Shown: positions 13,298 to 25,370 of the stretch, piece by piece
How positions within the stretch are numbered: the stretch's first letter is position 1
Layout of the letters: each line of letters starts with the position of its first letter
Program-made: the position numbers and the translations under genes
NCBI GenBank assembly: GCA_002104985.1
Contig: MCGO01000014.1
Location: 248,001-312,000, forward strand
Direction: 5' to 3'
DNA length: 64,000 nt
Source of the DNA: Rhizoclosmatium globosum
Taxonomy: Eukaryota > Chytridiomycota > Chytridiomycetes > Chytridiales > Chytriomycetaceae
The notes under the pieces: model-generated
The model's database searches: none
What the model was told of the DNA's origin: nothing
The model's input: only the letters and a program-made list of their open reading frames with translations

Positions 13298-16176
13298 CTA
13301 AACGTAACGTCTGTTTCCGCCTGAAGTGATATAGTATGTTCCACCTCTTGGTCCTGTGTACAACTGGCGGCCACCATACCCGCCTCCACCAAAGCCGCCA
13401 AAGCCACCACCCTATTTTTTTCGAAATTTCAGCAACATTATTTAAAAAGTAGTCAAGACTGTACCATCATCATGGACATAAGGGCTTGACTCTCCATTTG
13501 CTGTTGCCTCTCCTGTTCTCGAGCTCTCTCCCGTTGCCGTTCTTCCTCCATCGCTTGGTAACGGGCGGCTTCCTGTCGTTGACGCTCTCTCGCCTCTTCT
13601 TGCTGCGAAGAATATTTTGAAGTTCGCGTTCAGCCTCCCTTTTTCTCTGTTGCTCAGCTTCACGCAATTGATTCTGTCTCTGCACTTCTGCCAAATATAT
13701 TTGTTTTTGTCTTTCAGCTTCCTTTCGTTCCTGTTCTTGCTGTAACTTGGCTTGCTTTTCAATCCACTCTTTCTCCTTTCTTTCCGCTTCTCTTTTCGAA
13801 GTTGGGCCTCTCGGGCTTTGAAGCAATCTCCTCTTGCTCTTTTCTGAGAGATTCAGCCATTTGGGCCAACTCCTTTTCTTTAGCCATTTCAAGATACTCA
13901 CGTCGTGCACGTTCTTCATTGAATTTAGCTTCTTGCTGCTGAGCCTCATACTCTAGTTGCTGACGTTGTATTGCCAACTCTTTCTGGAGGAGCTCTGATT
14001 CCCGCTCAAGATTCTTTCGCATTTCTACAATATTCTGCTCCATGGCTTCCAAACGCAATTCAAGACTCTTTTTGTCATTTTTGGCCCTTTCTAGCTCCTT
14101 TTGTGCCTCACGTTCCTTTGCTTCCATCTCTTGGACTAACTCCGCGTCCTTCATTTCACGCGCTTCTTTCAGCAACTGTTGCAATTCCCGTATCTTTTCT
14201 TCTAACGAGTCCTTTACAGCTTTCACATCTCGATTTAGTTCTTCCCCAGTGCTAGTCTCGCTAAATTTCTTGTTTTCATCCACGATTTCCATTTGAATTT
14301 TAAGCTTGTCAGGGGCAAAGGTAGCAAACTTTTTCAGAACTTCAACGGCATCATTTACTTGAGAGATTCGTGTTTTGATACATGTATCCGATGAGATATT
14401 GCGCCTAATACAAACCTTAATTCTAATCAAATCAAATCATGAGTTACTTACGTCGCTGTGATCGTGATCTGCAGCTTTTTTAAAATTCAATTGCGGATAC
14501 ATAATCTTGACTTACTCCTCGACCCAAATAGAATAAAATTCCCAGCCTATACTGCGACTAATAAAGAATCAGCACCAGGAAGTGATATTAGTAAAAAAAT
14601 ACTTGAGACACAGGGAGCGAGTATTCTCCCAGTGTGATTCCTTGTGAAACTGCTTTCCGACTCCACTCTTCACATTTTTGAAAGTCTTGTTTGTCTCCAT
14701 ATACTCGACCAAGTGCATTATAAGCCTGCTTATTAGACCAAGCATAAATTCAACTCAAAACTTTACCAAAACGTCACCCTTGTTCGCAGCGGCCAAGTAA
14801 TATTCAACAGCTTTATCCAGGTCTTTTGCAACGCCCTTTCCATATTCATATAACATTCCAAGCCGAAATTGCGCCCCTGAAAAGTTCTTCGCTGCTGCTT
14901 TTTCGTAATAACTTTTGGCAGTTGCTATGTCAACGCGATCCACGCCACGGCCTTTCTCAAACATAAATCCAATATTTCTTTGAGACTGAAAAATTATTAA
15001 TAAATTGTAAACTGTAAATGAATAATACAATAGCTTCCCCTTGATCTGCAGCCTTTTGATACCACTTCGCTGCTTCTGTATAATTCTCTTTCTTGTAATA
15101 CATTGTCCCCAAATTATTTTGCGCCTGAGTTTATGTCAACGCGTATGGATTAAAATATTTTACCAACCTTCGCCAGACCAGCTTGAGCTGCCTTGAAATA
15201 CCATTCAAACGCTTCAGTATCATTTTGTTCAATGTTATCAAACGATGAATCATATTTAACACCCAGCCGAAACTGGCTCTCTGCGTCTCCATTTTCAGCT
15301 GCTTCAATTAATGCATCGAGCGGTTTCTTAGTGGATACCACAGCTCCGTTGCTTGGTGCAATAATTGATCCTAGCATAGTAATAAGTTTTTCAAAGTCAA
15401 TATTTTTAGCGATAGTATCATCGTAGACAGCATCTCCAGCAATAAAGCCAATGGGACTTAGTCTCCAGCTGGAAGGCTTGCTACCAACTACAATAACAAT
15501 AAATGGTATTTTAACAGCAGTAGCAATGAACTTGAACTCTCGACGGCAGTTTTCAGAAGCGGCGTATTCGTCCGACACACAGATGATGGCATACTTGGTT
15601 GGCAATATTGCGTTGCAAAGGGCATCAAAAAGAGTTTTTCCAACTCCAATTCTGTCAACGTCAAGCCAGGTAGTATACCCATGTTCTGTCAACTTTCGAG
15701 CCAAATCTCTTGGATCACAATGCCCATAGTTTCCTTTCGCCGTTTACTACGGCCTCTTTCGAATTTGCCCAACAATAACTCATAAAAATTGACCATGGTT
15801 GGACAGAGGCCTGGGTGGCTTTTGGAATAGCAGTGGAACTAGGGCTGTTAACAGTGGAAGGTACTGATGTAGAGCTGTCATTTTCAATCAGGATATTCCA
15901 CTCCTTCATATAGTTTTTAGTCTGTTCTTCCAGTAATTTACGCTGATCGTTGTAGTCGGGCAGTTGTTGAGTCCAAATTGCAAACTTTGGTGAGTTCGCA
16001 TCGGTTTCATCAATTTTCGTGATAAGATCGTCGCACTTGCACCGAAGAATAGAGGAATCATGGTTCAATTTGCTTAACTTTTGGATAATCGCGTCTCTGT
16101 TCATGATTAAGTGTCGGGCTGCAACTGCCTTCACTGGAACAAGAGATTTTCTTGGTTTGACCGATTTCTTTTGCAT
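13298..16176 (-). CDS. TIR domain - Sel1 repeats - coiled coil - basic-adaptor tail protein
   Basis: After about 120 residues of leader the TIR domain reads WSIFMSYCWANSKEA, DPRDLARKLTEHGYTTWLDV, YAIICVSDEYAASENCRREF. The glutamate in CRREF sits where NAD-cleaving TIR domains have their catalytic Glu. Sel1-like repeats follow (DAESQFRLGVKYD, AFEWYFKAAQAG, GAQFRLGMLYEYGKGVAKD, KAVEYYLAAANKG). Next is a roughly 300-residue, Glu/Arg/Gln-rich coiled coil. The last exon encodes a Gly/Phe/Tyr stretch and the ending QLYTGPRGGTYYITSGG-NRRYV (stop 13298-13300). That ending matches the small PBCV-specific basic adaptor domain, known from chlorovirus signalling-type proteins. A one- or two-base frame break near 15745 splits the TIR domain. 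Sel1 arrays usually serve as protein-binding scaffolds. An immune or cell-death role is only inference. Confidence 0.72.
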
Positions 16177-16389
16177 TTATGCTCTGCAACGGCAGGATAA
16201 TCCCTTGTTTGAGACAAGAGATTTACGATTATTTACTGCGCGGTCCTCTCCAATATCCTGACTTCTCAGATAGAATTGACTTTCACAGGTTCTAGCACAA
16301 CACCTTCTAACATAGCTAGTGAATAATCATGCCGTTCAATACAATAAAGTAAGAAGTAAGAAGTAAGAAATTTCATTTCGTCAACAGGA

Positions 16390-18983
16390 ATGTCACGGGC
16401 AGTCACAACGCTTCTCAGTGCGGCAGGCCAGGCGGTCGCCACACTCGATGCGCAGTTGAGCGACGCCATCAGCGGAGCAACGACACCGAAAAGCGGCGTT
16501 GGGGCAGCGGGGGCGACGTCGTCTGTTGTTGTTGGGAAAGTAGCGTCGTTGGTGGACGATGCCGTTGCGCACTCGTCGCTCAACTTGGACGCAGCGCTGC
16601 GGGTCTGCGATTTAGTGTCCGAGAAGCAGAACTCGTAGTACGTGTGTTGCTTTTAATTGCGGAGAAGGAAGGTGGTGGGTAACCAGTTGCACAGCCCGAG
16701 AGAGGTCGCCTTCACGTCCTCAAGTACGTCAACCAGCGATACGATACTATTGCCGCTTTGAACTCTATTGGCGTAAGTCGCGTGGGTTTGGTGATCTGGG
16801 CCTAACTGTGGAGGTAGATGATGGAGTCGGATCGACACAGACCCCCGCAGTTCCGCCACGAGACAGTGGCTCTCAACGCACTTGGAGTAAGCCAGCTTGG
16901 AGCTATGAAATATCAATAACTCTCTTCAACAACTTAGCTTCTTGATATGCTCGTCAAAAACTGTGGATACCCGTTCCATCTAATTATTGCCTCCAAAGAG
17001 TTCCTCAATGAGCTCGTGAAACGATTTCCGGAGAAGCCAACGGTATGAGGAAAGGGAGATATGGGCCCGATTGTTGAAAACTCATCGTCAACCCCCATAG
17101 ACTGGAAATGTTATTCAAATTCGAATCTTGGAGTTAATCCAGCAATGGAATTCGACACTTTGTGTCCACTCACGATACCGAGAAGACTTTAAGCACATAA
17201 CGGACATGTACAGACTTCTTTCGTACAAGGGTAAGCCTTGCGAATTGGTTTAAATTTGTTCATATTATTCTGAAAAGGATACCGATTCCCTGGAGTATCA
17301 ACTGACTCAGCGCTGTTCTCACCGCGCCTACAACAATGTTGAAGTCGGAAGAAGAAATGGAGGAAGAGGACCGTGTGGCTCAGGGGGCAGTTGAGTAGTC
17401 GATCCTTTTTCTATCTTAATGAGACTAAACGTATTCAAATATAAAGAAATTACAAGAACTTCTTCGCCTTGGAACCCAGCAGCTCTGGAACAGGCGAATG
17501 AACTCATGAAAATTCTCTCGGTTACGAGACAGAAAGAAACCAGACTACAAACGTGCAGTTGAGACTGAGATAGACCGAATCGAATCAAAAGCTGTGGCTT
17601 GAATGATCTTTTCGAGCAATCCAATCCATCCGACAGAAAGATTGATGTACGTAGTTGGAAACAGTTCTTGGTTCTAATTCCGACAGGAACTTCTGGCCGC
17701 CACAAATCAGCACAAAGCCGAATTCAATCTCTTATCTCTAATGGTGAACAAGAAGAACGAATGGGTAAGTTCCTCGGCCATCGAGACGGGAAGCTAAACT
17801 CACATAGAACGCCTCCTTCTCATAAATGACTATATCAACACAACTCTCGAGAACTACACAAAATTCAGGACTGGTCAATCATTTTCAAAGCCCCACCTCC
17901 CGTCTCCTCAAAATTCGCATCCACCTGCATCGTCGCCTGTCGTTTCACCGGCTACTGGTGCTATCAGTCTGATTGATTTTGATGACACCACAATCCCAGC
18001 ATCTTCGCCATTTTCTGTGGGCAACTTTCAAATTCCAGCAACCACCACGTCTGGCCCATCAAGTGTACCACCGCCATCAGGGCCAAGTGGGCTTGGAGAC
18101 TTGAAGGATTTAGACTTTTTCGGAAGCAGTGCGCGAGTTCAGCAACCACTGCAGCAACCGACTCTTCTTGGTGGAAGCAATCTTGGTGGGTTTGGCGGAT
18201 TGAATGCGATCCCTGTGATGGGACCTGGATTCGGAACTCCTTTGGCTGCTTTGCAGAAACCTTTGACCACGAGTCCATCGTTTGGCGGTGCTCCTCCTCT
18301 TACTGCAGGTATGTTGTCATTAAATCCGAATGATTTGCTAACAGGCTTTCAGCTCCTATTGGAGGAATACTACCACCTCAAGCTCAACAGCCACAGCCTG
18401 TATTAAGCTCCGTTAATTTGTTGAACCAAAGTTTGGATATGAGCTTCGGAAAGAATACAGGAACTCCTGTCAACACTCCTGTTGTTGCCGCTGCGCCTCC
18501 AAGTCTCATTTCGCCACTTCAGAACCTTTCTCTATCCTCAGAGCCAAAGGATGGTAAAGTTTGAAAACAAATTTATGACTTAAATACTGACTTAAAGACC
18601 ACAGTCAAATTGTTCAACAAAAACGGTCTTCAAATCAAACTCAAATACACACGAGATTCCCCTACTTCCATTCAAGCGACTGCAACGTTTATCAACACAA
18701 CGCCAGTTTCTTTCGAGCAACTTGTATTCCAGGTCGCTGTTCCAAAAGCGATGCAGTTGACTATGCAGCCATTGTCCGGAACAACTGTCCCTCCTCTGAA
18801 TCAGGCACAGGTTACCCAGGCATTGAAAATCGTGAACCCAACTTCGGTGGGTTGATTTATTTGGTTCATAACTAGTGTACTGATCAAGTAAACATGCAGG
18901 ATGCGTTGAAGATTCGGTTCAAAGTTTCGTATGACTTGAATGGCGCAGATGTAGAAGAATCGGGCGAGTACGTATTTCAGTGA
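16390..18983 (+). CDS. GGA: GGA-type clathrin adaptor (VHS - GAT - hinge - GAE)
   Basis: The VHS domain is assembled from several exons: LNLDAALRVCDLVSEKQNS, HVLKYVNQRYDTIAALNSI, then HETVALNALG, LDMLVKNCGYPFHLIIASKE, FLNELVKRFPEKP, GNVIQIRILELIQQWNSTL and RLLSYKGYRFPGV. A GAT-like helical region (around EEEMEEEDRVAQGAKLQELL) comes next. The Pro/Gly/Gln-rich hinge contains a clathrin-box-like LIDFD within SLIDFDDTTIP. The C-terminal gamma-ear (GAE) begins VKLFNKNGLQIKLKYTRDS and ends ALKIRFKVSYDLNGAD. GGAs sort cargo at the trans-Golgi network through Arf-GTP (GAT), acidic-dileucine cargo (VHS) and accessory factors (GAE). The gene starts about 210 bp from the divergent TIR gene. Exon edges in the GAT region are uncertain. 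Confidence 0.85.
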
Positions 18984-19103
18984 TGTTTGAGTGATTGTGA
19001 GGTGTGTAAGGAGTGTTGTTTCTTTCATTTTATACTTTTTATGACTTTATCTGTAACAAAGAGCATTTGAGAGATGGATTCATCGTTTATTTGGATTTGC
19101 ACG

Positions 19104-20750
19104 TTATTTACTACAAAGAGCGTTCAAGAATATCACTGAATTTGCATTCGTATACGCTGTTCGTGAATGATCTGTGGCATGAGCGTGAATCCAGTCTCCG
19201 ATGACTGGGTCGCCGCTAACACCAAGTCTATGAAGCTGGGCTCCATTTTGATCCAAGTAGAGGAATCCGTGCTTCTTTGACAATCGTTTCGCAGCATCAT
19301 TAATGTATCGCGCTGGGAACCCATGTCGTCCAACGAATGGATTCACTGCAACATACACCTTCAACTTGGCCAAATCCTTCAATTCCTTCATCACGTAATC
19401 TATCTGTCCCTCATAATCCGTCAAGGTATAATTTAAATCCGGTTTCGTTGCAAAGGCACTCAAATCATGCAGCCCACTTGTGTACACCAACACATCCTGC
19501 TTCTTCGACAACTTCTGCTCCCATCGCCCACCTTTTGGGAAATACTCTTCCGCAGGAAAGGATAACTTGTCTTCCCAGTGATGACAGAACTCAGGATACG
19601 AAATCTTGAATTTCGTCCATTCTACGAAAAGCGGGTTTCTGAACGCAGAAGCGCCTTGTCCATTCCAACACGGGATTTCAGTTGCACCCCAAATATGAGT
19701 GATAAAATTGTTGGGTTTTCCAGGACGTCCTGGCATCGGGAAAGATTGCTCGCGGTTCCCACATTTGGAGAGCGGACATTCTGTGACGGGTTCCGGGATA
19801 CGTGCGTCGCCGAGTTTGAATGCGAGTCGGGATACGAGGTCCGTCATGTTTTCTTCGAGGGTTGAGTCGCCGAGGAATGTAATGTTTTTGGAGTGGAGGC
19901 AGGTGTGGGATTCTTGAGGGGTGTAGTAGTACAGTTGGCAAGTGGCGGGGAGGAAAACCAGACGGGATCCGGCACGGCTGGAGGAGGAGGTGTATGGGAA
20001 CAAGTCTGATGAGATGTATCGACCGCCTTGTTGGAGGTTCTCTAGCATCGCTGGTTTGCAGATAGGGAGCTTTTTGAGGTGTTTTTCAAGACGTTCTTGT
20101 GGTGAAGATGTTGCTGATGGTTCGGTAATATGCAGTTCGAATTGATGGAGCTTGTCAAGTTTAGGTGCATCAAAGTATGACTTCTTGTCCCAACCAGGTA
20201 ATTCCCAGGGCGCAGAATCATGATGCAATAGTCCTTCCGAAAATAGTGCCGCCTTAAAAGTTCCAGCCACGAACATGTTGATTGAGAACTGGTGGCGATG
20301 GTGAGTTGGGGTTAGACACAATACAACGTCAGATACCTCAACTCCGTCATTGAGATCCGTTGAGGATGGGAACAAGAACTGTCTCTCCAAATCATGCTCT
20401 ATTACTAACAAATACGCTGTGCGTTGTGCTGGTTTCGAATTGGGAACAACACGAAGTTTCGTCACAGTTCCAGCAACGATCGCCGTCGAATTCGTAAGAT
20501 ACATTGATTCATGTGGCAGTTCAATCAGAGATTCACTGGGCAACGAGCTGGCAGTATTGACTGAAAGATCTTGGACTTCAGATTGAGTGTTCGATGCAGT
20601 GCTTCGTGTGCTCAAGAAAGCAAATGTGAAGGCGAAAGCAGATCCGAAATACAGAACAATTGCGATAATGAGAACCAATTTGATTTGTCGTTGCCGTGAT
20701 GGTGCAGACGTGTTGTCCAGCTGGAGCAACCTTAGCAGGTCCATTGCCAT
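19104..20750 (-). CDS. Type II membrane PC-esterase/SGNH-like protein
   Basis: This is an uninterrupted 548-residue ORF. An N-terminal cytosolic segment precedes one membrane anchor (LVLIIAIVLYFGSAFAFTFA). The luminal part has the SGNH/PC-esterase signature ITFLGDSTLEENMTDL (GDS block) and, near the C-terminus, GDWIHAHATDHS, which supplies a D-x-x-H pair. This layout is shared by PC-esterase proteins such as TBL-type polysaccharide O-acetyltransferases and NXPE-like proteins. Cysteines such as CPLSKCG and EIPCWNG probably form disulfides. An acyl-transfer or esterase role on a Golgi or cell-surface glycan is inferred; the substrate is unknown. The gene is tail-to-tail with GGA (120 bp apart) and starts about 140 bp from the divergent epsilon-tubulin gene. 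Confidence 0.75.
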   Translation of the reverse strand: MAMDLLRLLQLDNTSAPSRQRQIKLVLIIAIVLYFGSAFAFTFAFLSTRSTASNTQSEVQDLSVNTASSLPSESLIELPHESMYLTNSTAIVAGTVTKLRVVPNSKPAQRTAYLLVIEHDLERQFLFPSSTDLNDGVEVSDVVLCLTPTHHRHQFSINMFVAGTFKAALFSEGLLHHDSAPWELPGWDKKSYFDAPKLDKLHQFELHITEPSATSSPQERLEKHLKKLPICKPAMLENLQQGGRYISSDLFPYTSSSSRAGSRLVFLPATCQLYYYTPQESHTCLHSKNITFLGDSTLEENMTDLVSRLAFKLGDARIPEPVTECPLSKCGNREQSFPMPGRPGKPNNFITHIWGATEIPCWNGQGASAFRNPLFVEWTKFKISYPEFCHHWEDKLSFPAEEYFPKGGRWEQKLSKKQDVLVYTSGLHDLSAFATKPDLNYTLTDYEGQIDYVMKELKDLAKLKVYVAVNPFVGRHGFPARYINDAAKRLSKKHGFLYLDQNGAQLHRLGVSGDPVIGDWIHAHATDHSRTAYTNANSVIFLNALCSK

Positions 20751-20893
20751 TGTCAGGTTTGAACACTAAAAACACTTGCATTGTTATCGCTTTTCCAATC
20801 ACGATGAGGCTTGTACTTGTTTGAGTATTTTGAGAGAACTATTCTTGTATAGTCCCGCCAAGCACTTCCTTCTTGAAATTGACTTTCGTGTGA

Positions 20894-22579
20894 ATGCCAC
20901 AGTGCATAGTAATCCCAGGTACAAAGTCATGCATCCAGTATATTCTACTAATACGAGCTTCAGTTGGACAATGCGGGAATCAAATCGCCAGCCGCTTCTT
21001 TGACCTCGCGCTGCAAGAAATGGCTGCAGCAGAGCCGTCACAGACATTGGCAACATCCACCTTCTTTGAGTTCGTACAACTAAGGACACTTGGAATAACC
21101 TTATTAATCTGGCTTTAGAAAGCATAGGAAGACACTTCGCGCGAGGGCTGTGCTTGTTGACATGGAAGAAGGTGTCGTGGGCCAAACCCTCACCAGTCCC
21201 CTTGGATCTCTCTTTGGAAGCAATCAAGTCGTCGCAAGTAACTCTGGAAGTGGAAACAACTGGGGTGTTGGATATCGCACCTACGGGACCGAATATGGTG
21301 AAGAACTCTCAGAAAAGATTCGCGCACAAGCCGAAGTCTGTGATTCGTTACAGTCGTTTTTTATGATGAATTCTCTTGGCGGGGGTACTGGCAGTGGATT
21401 GGGCTCTTTATTATTGATCTTCTTGCGGACGAATATCCTCATATTTATCGCTTTGCGACGGCAGTCTGTCCCTTCTGAAGATGATGACGTTGTGACGTCT
21501 CCGTATAATGCATTATTGTCGTGTCGCATCTGATTCAGTCAGCCGATTGTGTGCTTCCAGTTGAGAATCAGGCTCTCATTGATATTTACAACAAAGTGTC
21601 AGCCGGCGTAAAGAGAGAAGTTGGTTCGGAGGGCACTAAAATACGGAGTGCAAGTGGGAGTATTGCTGTCAAGTCAGTGGTTGATAGTGGGCAACGCGCT
21701 TTTGGAGGAATGTGTGCAGGTGCTCGCAAAAAGCAGCCTTTTGATGAAATGAACAACATCGTGGCCAACTTGATCATCAATTTGACGAGGTGAATCCCCC
21801 CGGTGCTGGATGTAATCGATGACTGATCACCCATCAGCTCAATGCGTTTCGAAGGGTCTATGAATGTAGATATCAACGATATTGTGACGAATCTGGTTCC
21901 TTTCCAAACAGAAAGTTTCTCTTGTCAAGTATGACACCGCTGTTTACACTTGCTGATGTGAATATACCATCAAGGAGGTACGTGATTTCTACACTTCTAA
22001 ACTCTTTTTTTTAATGCTCTGATTTATGTAGACTCGATCAAATGTTCACAGATGCGTTCTCGAAAGATTGTCAGCTCATCAAAGCAGATCCAAAGTCGTC
22101 TACATACTCGCTTGTGCTTTAATGATACGTGGACAAGTTGAAGTATCTGATATCCGTCGCAATGTCGATAGGTACGGGGTTTCTGTCGGTGGTGAGGTTA
22201 AAACCTGGGAACTTGACAGGGCAAAATCTTGGTTGCAATTTGTACCTTGGAATCAAGACGGTGGAAAACTGGTCTATGCTCTGTTCCTCCATTAGGACAG
22301 GTGAGAGTGAAGAGTTTAAACAACATCTGACCAAGTTTTAGACTCACAGCCTTCTCACGTTATCCAATAATACATGCATAGCTGATTCGTTGGATCGAAT
22401 GCGCAGCAGATTTATGAAATTGTATAAGCGGAAGGTATGGTTCGTTGTACAAACCTATGTTTTCTAATTTCGAGGTTGTAGCGAATTTACATCATTATTT
22501 ACAGTACATTGACAAACAAGAATTCGCGGATGCATTACAGAGTGTCCAGTCTCTCATTAAAGAATATCGCAATTCATGA
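20894..22579 (+). CDS. TUBE1: Epsilon-tubulin
   Basis: Exon 1 reads MPQCIVIP and a 44-nt intron (GTACAA...TTCAG) joins it to VGQCGNQIASRFFDLALQEM, the tubulin N-terminus. Further tubulin blocks are VLVDMEEGVVGQTL, SGSGNNWGVGYRTYG, SLGGGTGSGLGSLL (GTP-binding loop), EDDDVVTSPYNALLS, DCVLPVENQALIDIYNK, FDEMNNIVANLIINLTR, MTPLFTLADVNIPSRR, FVPWNQDGG and LCSVPPLGQ. The DMEEGVV, CVLPVENQ and LADVNIPSR blocks identify epsilon- rather than alpha-, beta- or gamma-tubulin. Frame breaks near 21425, 21475, 21530, 21905 and 22262 are each repaired by one base and leave the motifs intact. Epsilon-tubulin is a centriole/basal-body protein, found in lineages that keep triplet microtubules, so it supports a flagellate fungus. 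Confidence 0.88.
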
Positions 22580-22609
22580 ATAAATTACATGAATAAGTTT
22601 GCATAACTT

Positions 22610-24163
22610 ATGTCAAATCCTCTCCTTACCAACTCATCCGTTACCGACCACGAAAGTGATGCTGAATCCTCCGCTTCTGAAGCCCTCGCAGCAGATGATG
22701 AAGAAGTCGAGCAGATTGCAGGAGTTACGGTTTCAGTTACTCATGGCACACCCCTCACACGACTCACACACACCTTTGACGAAATCAGAACGGGTCTCTC
22801 CATCGAACGCCTTTCAAGCTGTAAGGCTACCAAACTACCCAATCAAAACATGACTCTAAACCTGGAAGGATTGCAGGAAAGCCACAGTCCAAGGCATCGT
22901 CAACCTGACATCTCCTCAACGACTCACCCATGTATCACACCCTTTCGGAACTCTATTCCAATCACTTGGCTTCACATCAAAAGAAATCTGTAAATCTGCG
23001 CGGGACCATGTTCGCCTGTGTTACACCGACGGATATCCTGCTGTATCCTGAAGAAGCTCTGTTTCTCGTTGAACGTGGATCTATGGTTCTGCATGACCAC
23101 ATTGTTGCGGAGAAGTTGAGTGGAGCCGTGGACCGCGTTGCGAAGGGGGTTTTGGATGGGAAGAAGCATTTGGGGGAGGACTTGAATGTGTGTTTGGGGA
23201 CTGTGGGGTCGCTTTCGCTGCAAGAATGTTATGCGGTTTTGTTGGGGCCTGGGAGGTGCACACTTGCTCAGTATCAGGTGTATGCGTATTTGAGGAGGGC
23301 GGGTTATGTTGTGTTTCGGCATGATCCTGTTTTGGTTTCTAAACTGACTGCTGATTCAACGAATGTTGGAGTTGATGGTTCTGCGAGTAATGCGGCGTCT
23401 GTTATCGCGTCGCCTGTTGGTCTCCCAAACCTGAGTTTGCCTACGACATTATTAACGAAATGGGGTTCAATACACCGATGGATTGTTCCAATATTTTTCG
23501 TATTATTAAAGAGTGGAGGACGGTTTCGGTGGCGACGAGGTTCGTTTGATTGTCTTTATTTTGACAACCTCTTGATTCTTGTTTCGCAGCTATGAAAAGT
23601 CACGTTACCATGCGCAAGTTTATTCTCTATTCTTCTCGTGCTGTTTGGAAGTGGCTCTTTGCCCGAGTTTCCATGATATGTTGGAGCGTGCTGTGGCATC
23701 GATCAAAAGGTGCGTTCCTTGTGGTTTTTAATTCTGAGATAAAAGTCGTTGATAGTTCAATTTAGCTCTGACGACTTCAGGCTTTATTCCCAACAAAGTG
23801 TCTCTGCTCCAAAAGTAAAGACAGAACTTGTCCCTGATTTTGACGTCTACCATCCAAATTCAAACTTCAAAAAGAGTACTCGCAGCGTACCTGATATTTA
23901 TCTCTCCGTGTTCAGGTAAGTTGAGCTTGTTCGTTTCAGTCCTACCTGAACCTCTGTCATATCGTAGTGGAGACGACGCAGTTCCTCATGGAAAGGACTT
24001 GGAATCGTTATTCAAACTTGCGCGAGCATCTGGACCCATCAAGAGACCTTTGATCAAAGTTGCAATTGTGGAGCAAGGAAGGATGTCATTTCTTGGACTG
24101 AATGACACCCTTGTGGATCCGCTCGATGAAGAAACCAAATACCAAGGAAAGAAGCGTAAATAA
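22610..24163 (+). CDS. SEN54: tRNA-splicing endonuclease subunit SEN54
   Basis: The diagnostic region reads LYPEEALFLVERGSMVLHDH, then SLSLQECYAVLLGPGRCT and LAQYQVYAYLRRAGYVVFRH, the conserved N-terminal core of Sen54. A following segment gives DFDVYHPNSNFKKST and VPDIYLSVF, spliced to GDDAVPHGKDLESLFKLARA. The protein ends in basic KYQGKKRK. Upstream, LTHVSHPFGTLFQSLGFTSK is in a different frame, so at least one base error lies near 23030. Sen54 is the non-catalytic partner in the four-subunit endonuclease that cuts tRNA introns. The same window holds at least eight intron-containing tRNA-Tyr genes, which are natural substrates. Three or more short introns are present. Confidence 0.82.
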
Positions 24164-24259
24164 ATGACAGTGTTATGAGAAGCACTCAAACGAGAAGTCC
24201 TGAAACGAAGGTGGTTGCCTTATGTTTGAATCTCCAAAATTTTTAAATCAAAAGCTTGA

Positions 24260-25334
24260 ATGAACGCAACATCCGGCGATGGAGGGCTTTCCACTGCAAG
24301 CTCAAGCTGGCAGTCGATCAGTCTGATCATCAGCGTCTTTTTCTATGCCATGTCGTTCGAAAGCATGCTTCGAGGATTGGGGTGCTCGATACACCAACTG
24401 TGGGCTCGAAGTGATGGACGGTTTCTCCCTGGCTTGATTGCAGGATACAATGTAGCAGCGATCATTCAAACCATGTGCGTGATGGCATTCTTTAGCGGAG
24501 TGATCCAACAGGGAGCTTGTGGGATGGTGGGGTTCATGGGGTACGGATTTTATCATGTCAATATGATAGCCTTTAGTGAGTAGACCCCATATGTAAAGAT
24601 CTGCAAATGCTTATGATTATGGATGAAATAGGCTTGTTCTTGTTGTATCGGACGTACTTTGTCTGCTCGCAAAACCAGATCTTTCTTGTTCTTGCTGTTA
24701 TCACTATGGCGAATCGAATAGGCTGGGCTCTTTATGATGTCGCTACGTCTCATACTGTATGGATGGATGAATATCAGTTCTGCAATCTTGATAGCAACAC
24801 GTTTGTATTGACTGCATACCTGGCAAGTGATATGGCGACAGATATTCTGTGCACAGTAGCAACTGTAATGGTCAGTTTCAGATACGTCAAAACTGATCTC
24901 CGAAAGCTCTTTCTGTGCTCGTGTTGGAGAATGTGATTCGCACGGTGTTTGTCTCTGCGATACAAGCCGTGTCTGTATGGTGTAATATCACACAGCAGGA
25001 TCCAACATGGGCCAATGTAATTGCAGGAATAGAAACGTATGTGGTTACCCAAGCCATCAATTCAGAATTCTGGTGGTTTCAAGTAAGGAACAAGGCCTTG
25101 GGTGACGATTTCAAGCTTGCGCTTGAACAAACAGAAGATAGCAATAATGTAGAAGTAGTAAATCATAAGTATCCATTAGTGGAACTGTCGGCAAAACTTG
25201 CTTCTTTTTTTCGCTCACTTCCTCAACCTCTTTTGCTTGACTGGCATCCAGGCCGCTCGCCAACCATATACCACAGCAATGAAGAGCTCACAATTAAAGA
25301 AGGCAACGTCGGCAGCAGCCAGGCAAGCTATTGA
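24260..25334 (+). CDS. Multi-pass membrane protein, receptor-like, unknown
   Basis: The translated exons contain about seven hydrophobic segments, for example SISLIISVFFYAMSF, LIAGYNVAAIIQTMCVMAFF, IFLVLAVITMANRIGWALY, FVLTAYLASDMATDILCTVA and NVIRTVFVSAIQAVSVW. Loops are short and the cytosolic tail contains ALEQTEDSNNVEVVNHKYP. One intron lies at about 24575-24630. A one-base frame break near 24925 joins RYVKTDLRK to LSVLVLENVIRTV. No GPCR family motif is certain. The topology resembles the 7TM proteins that are expanded in chytrids, but ligand and signalling role are unknown. Confidence 0.6.
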
Positions 25335-25370
25335 TTGTACAGCATAGCAAAGGGTGTATCTAATATTAGC

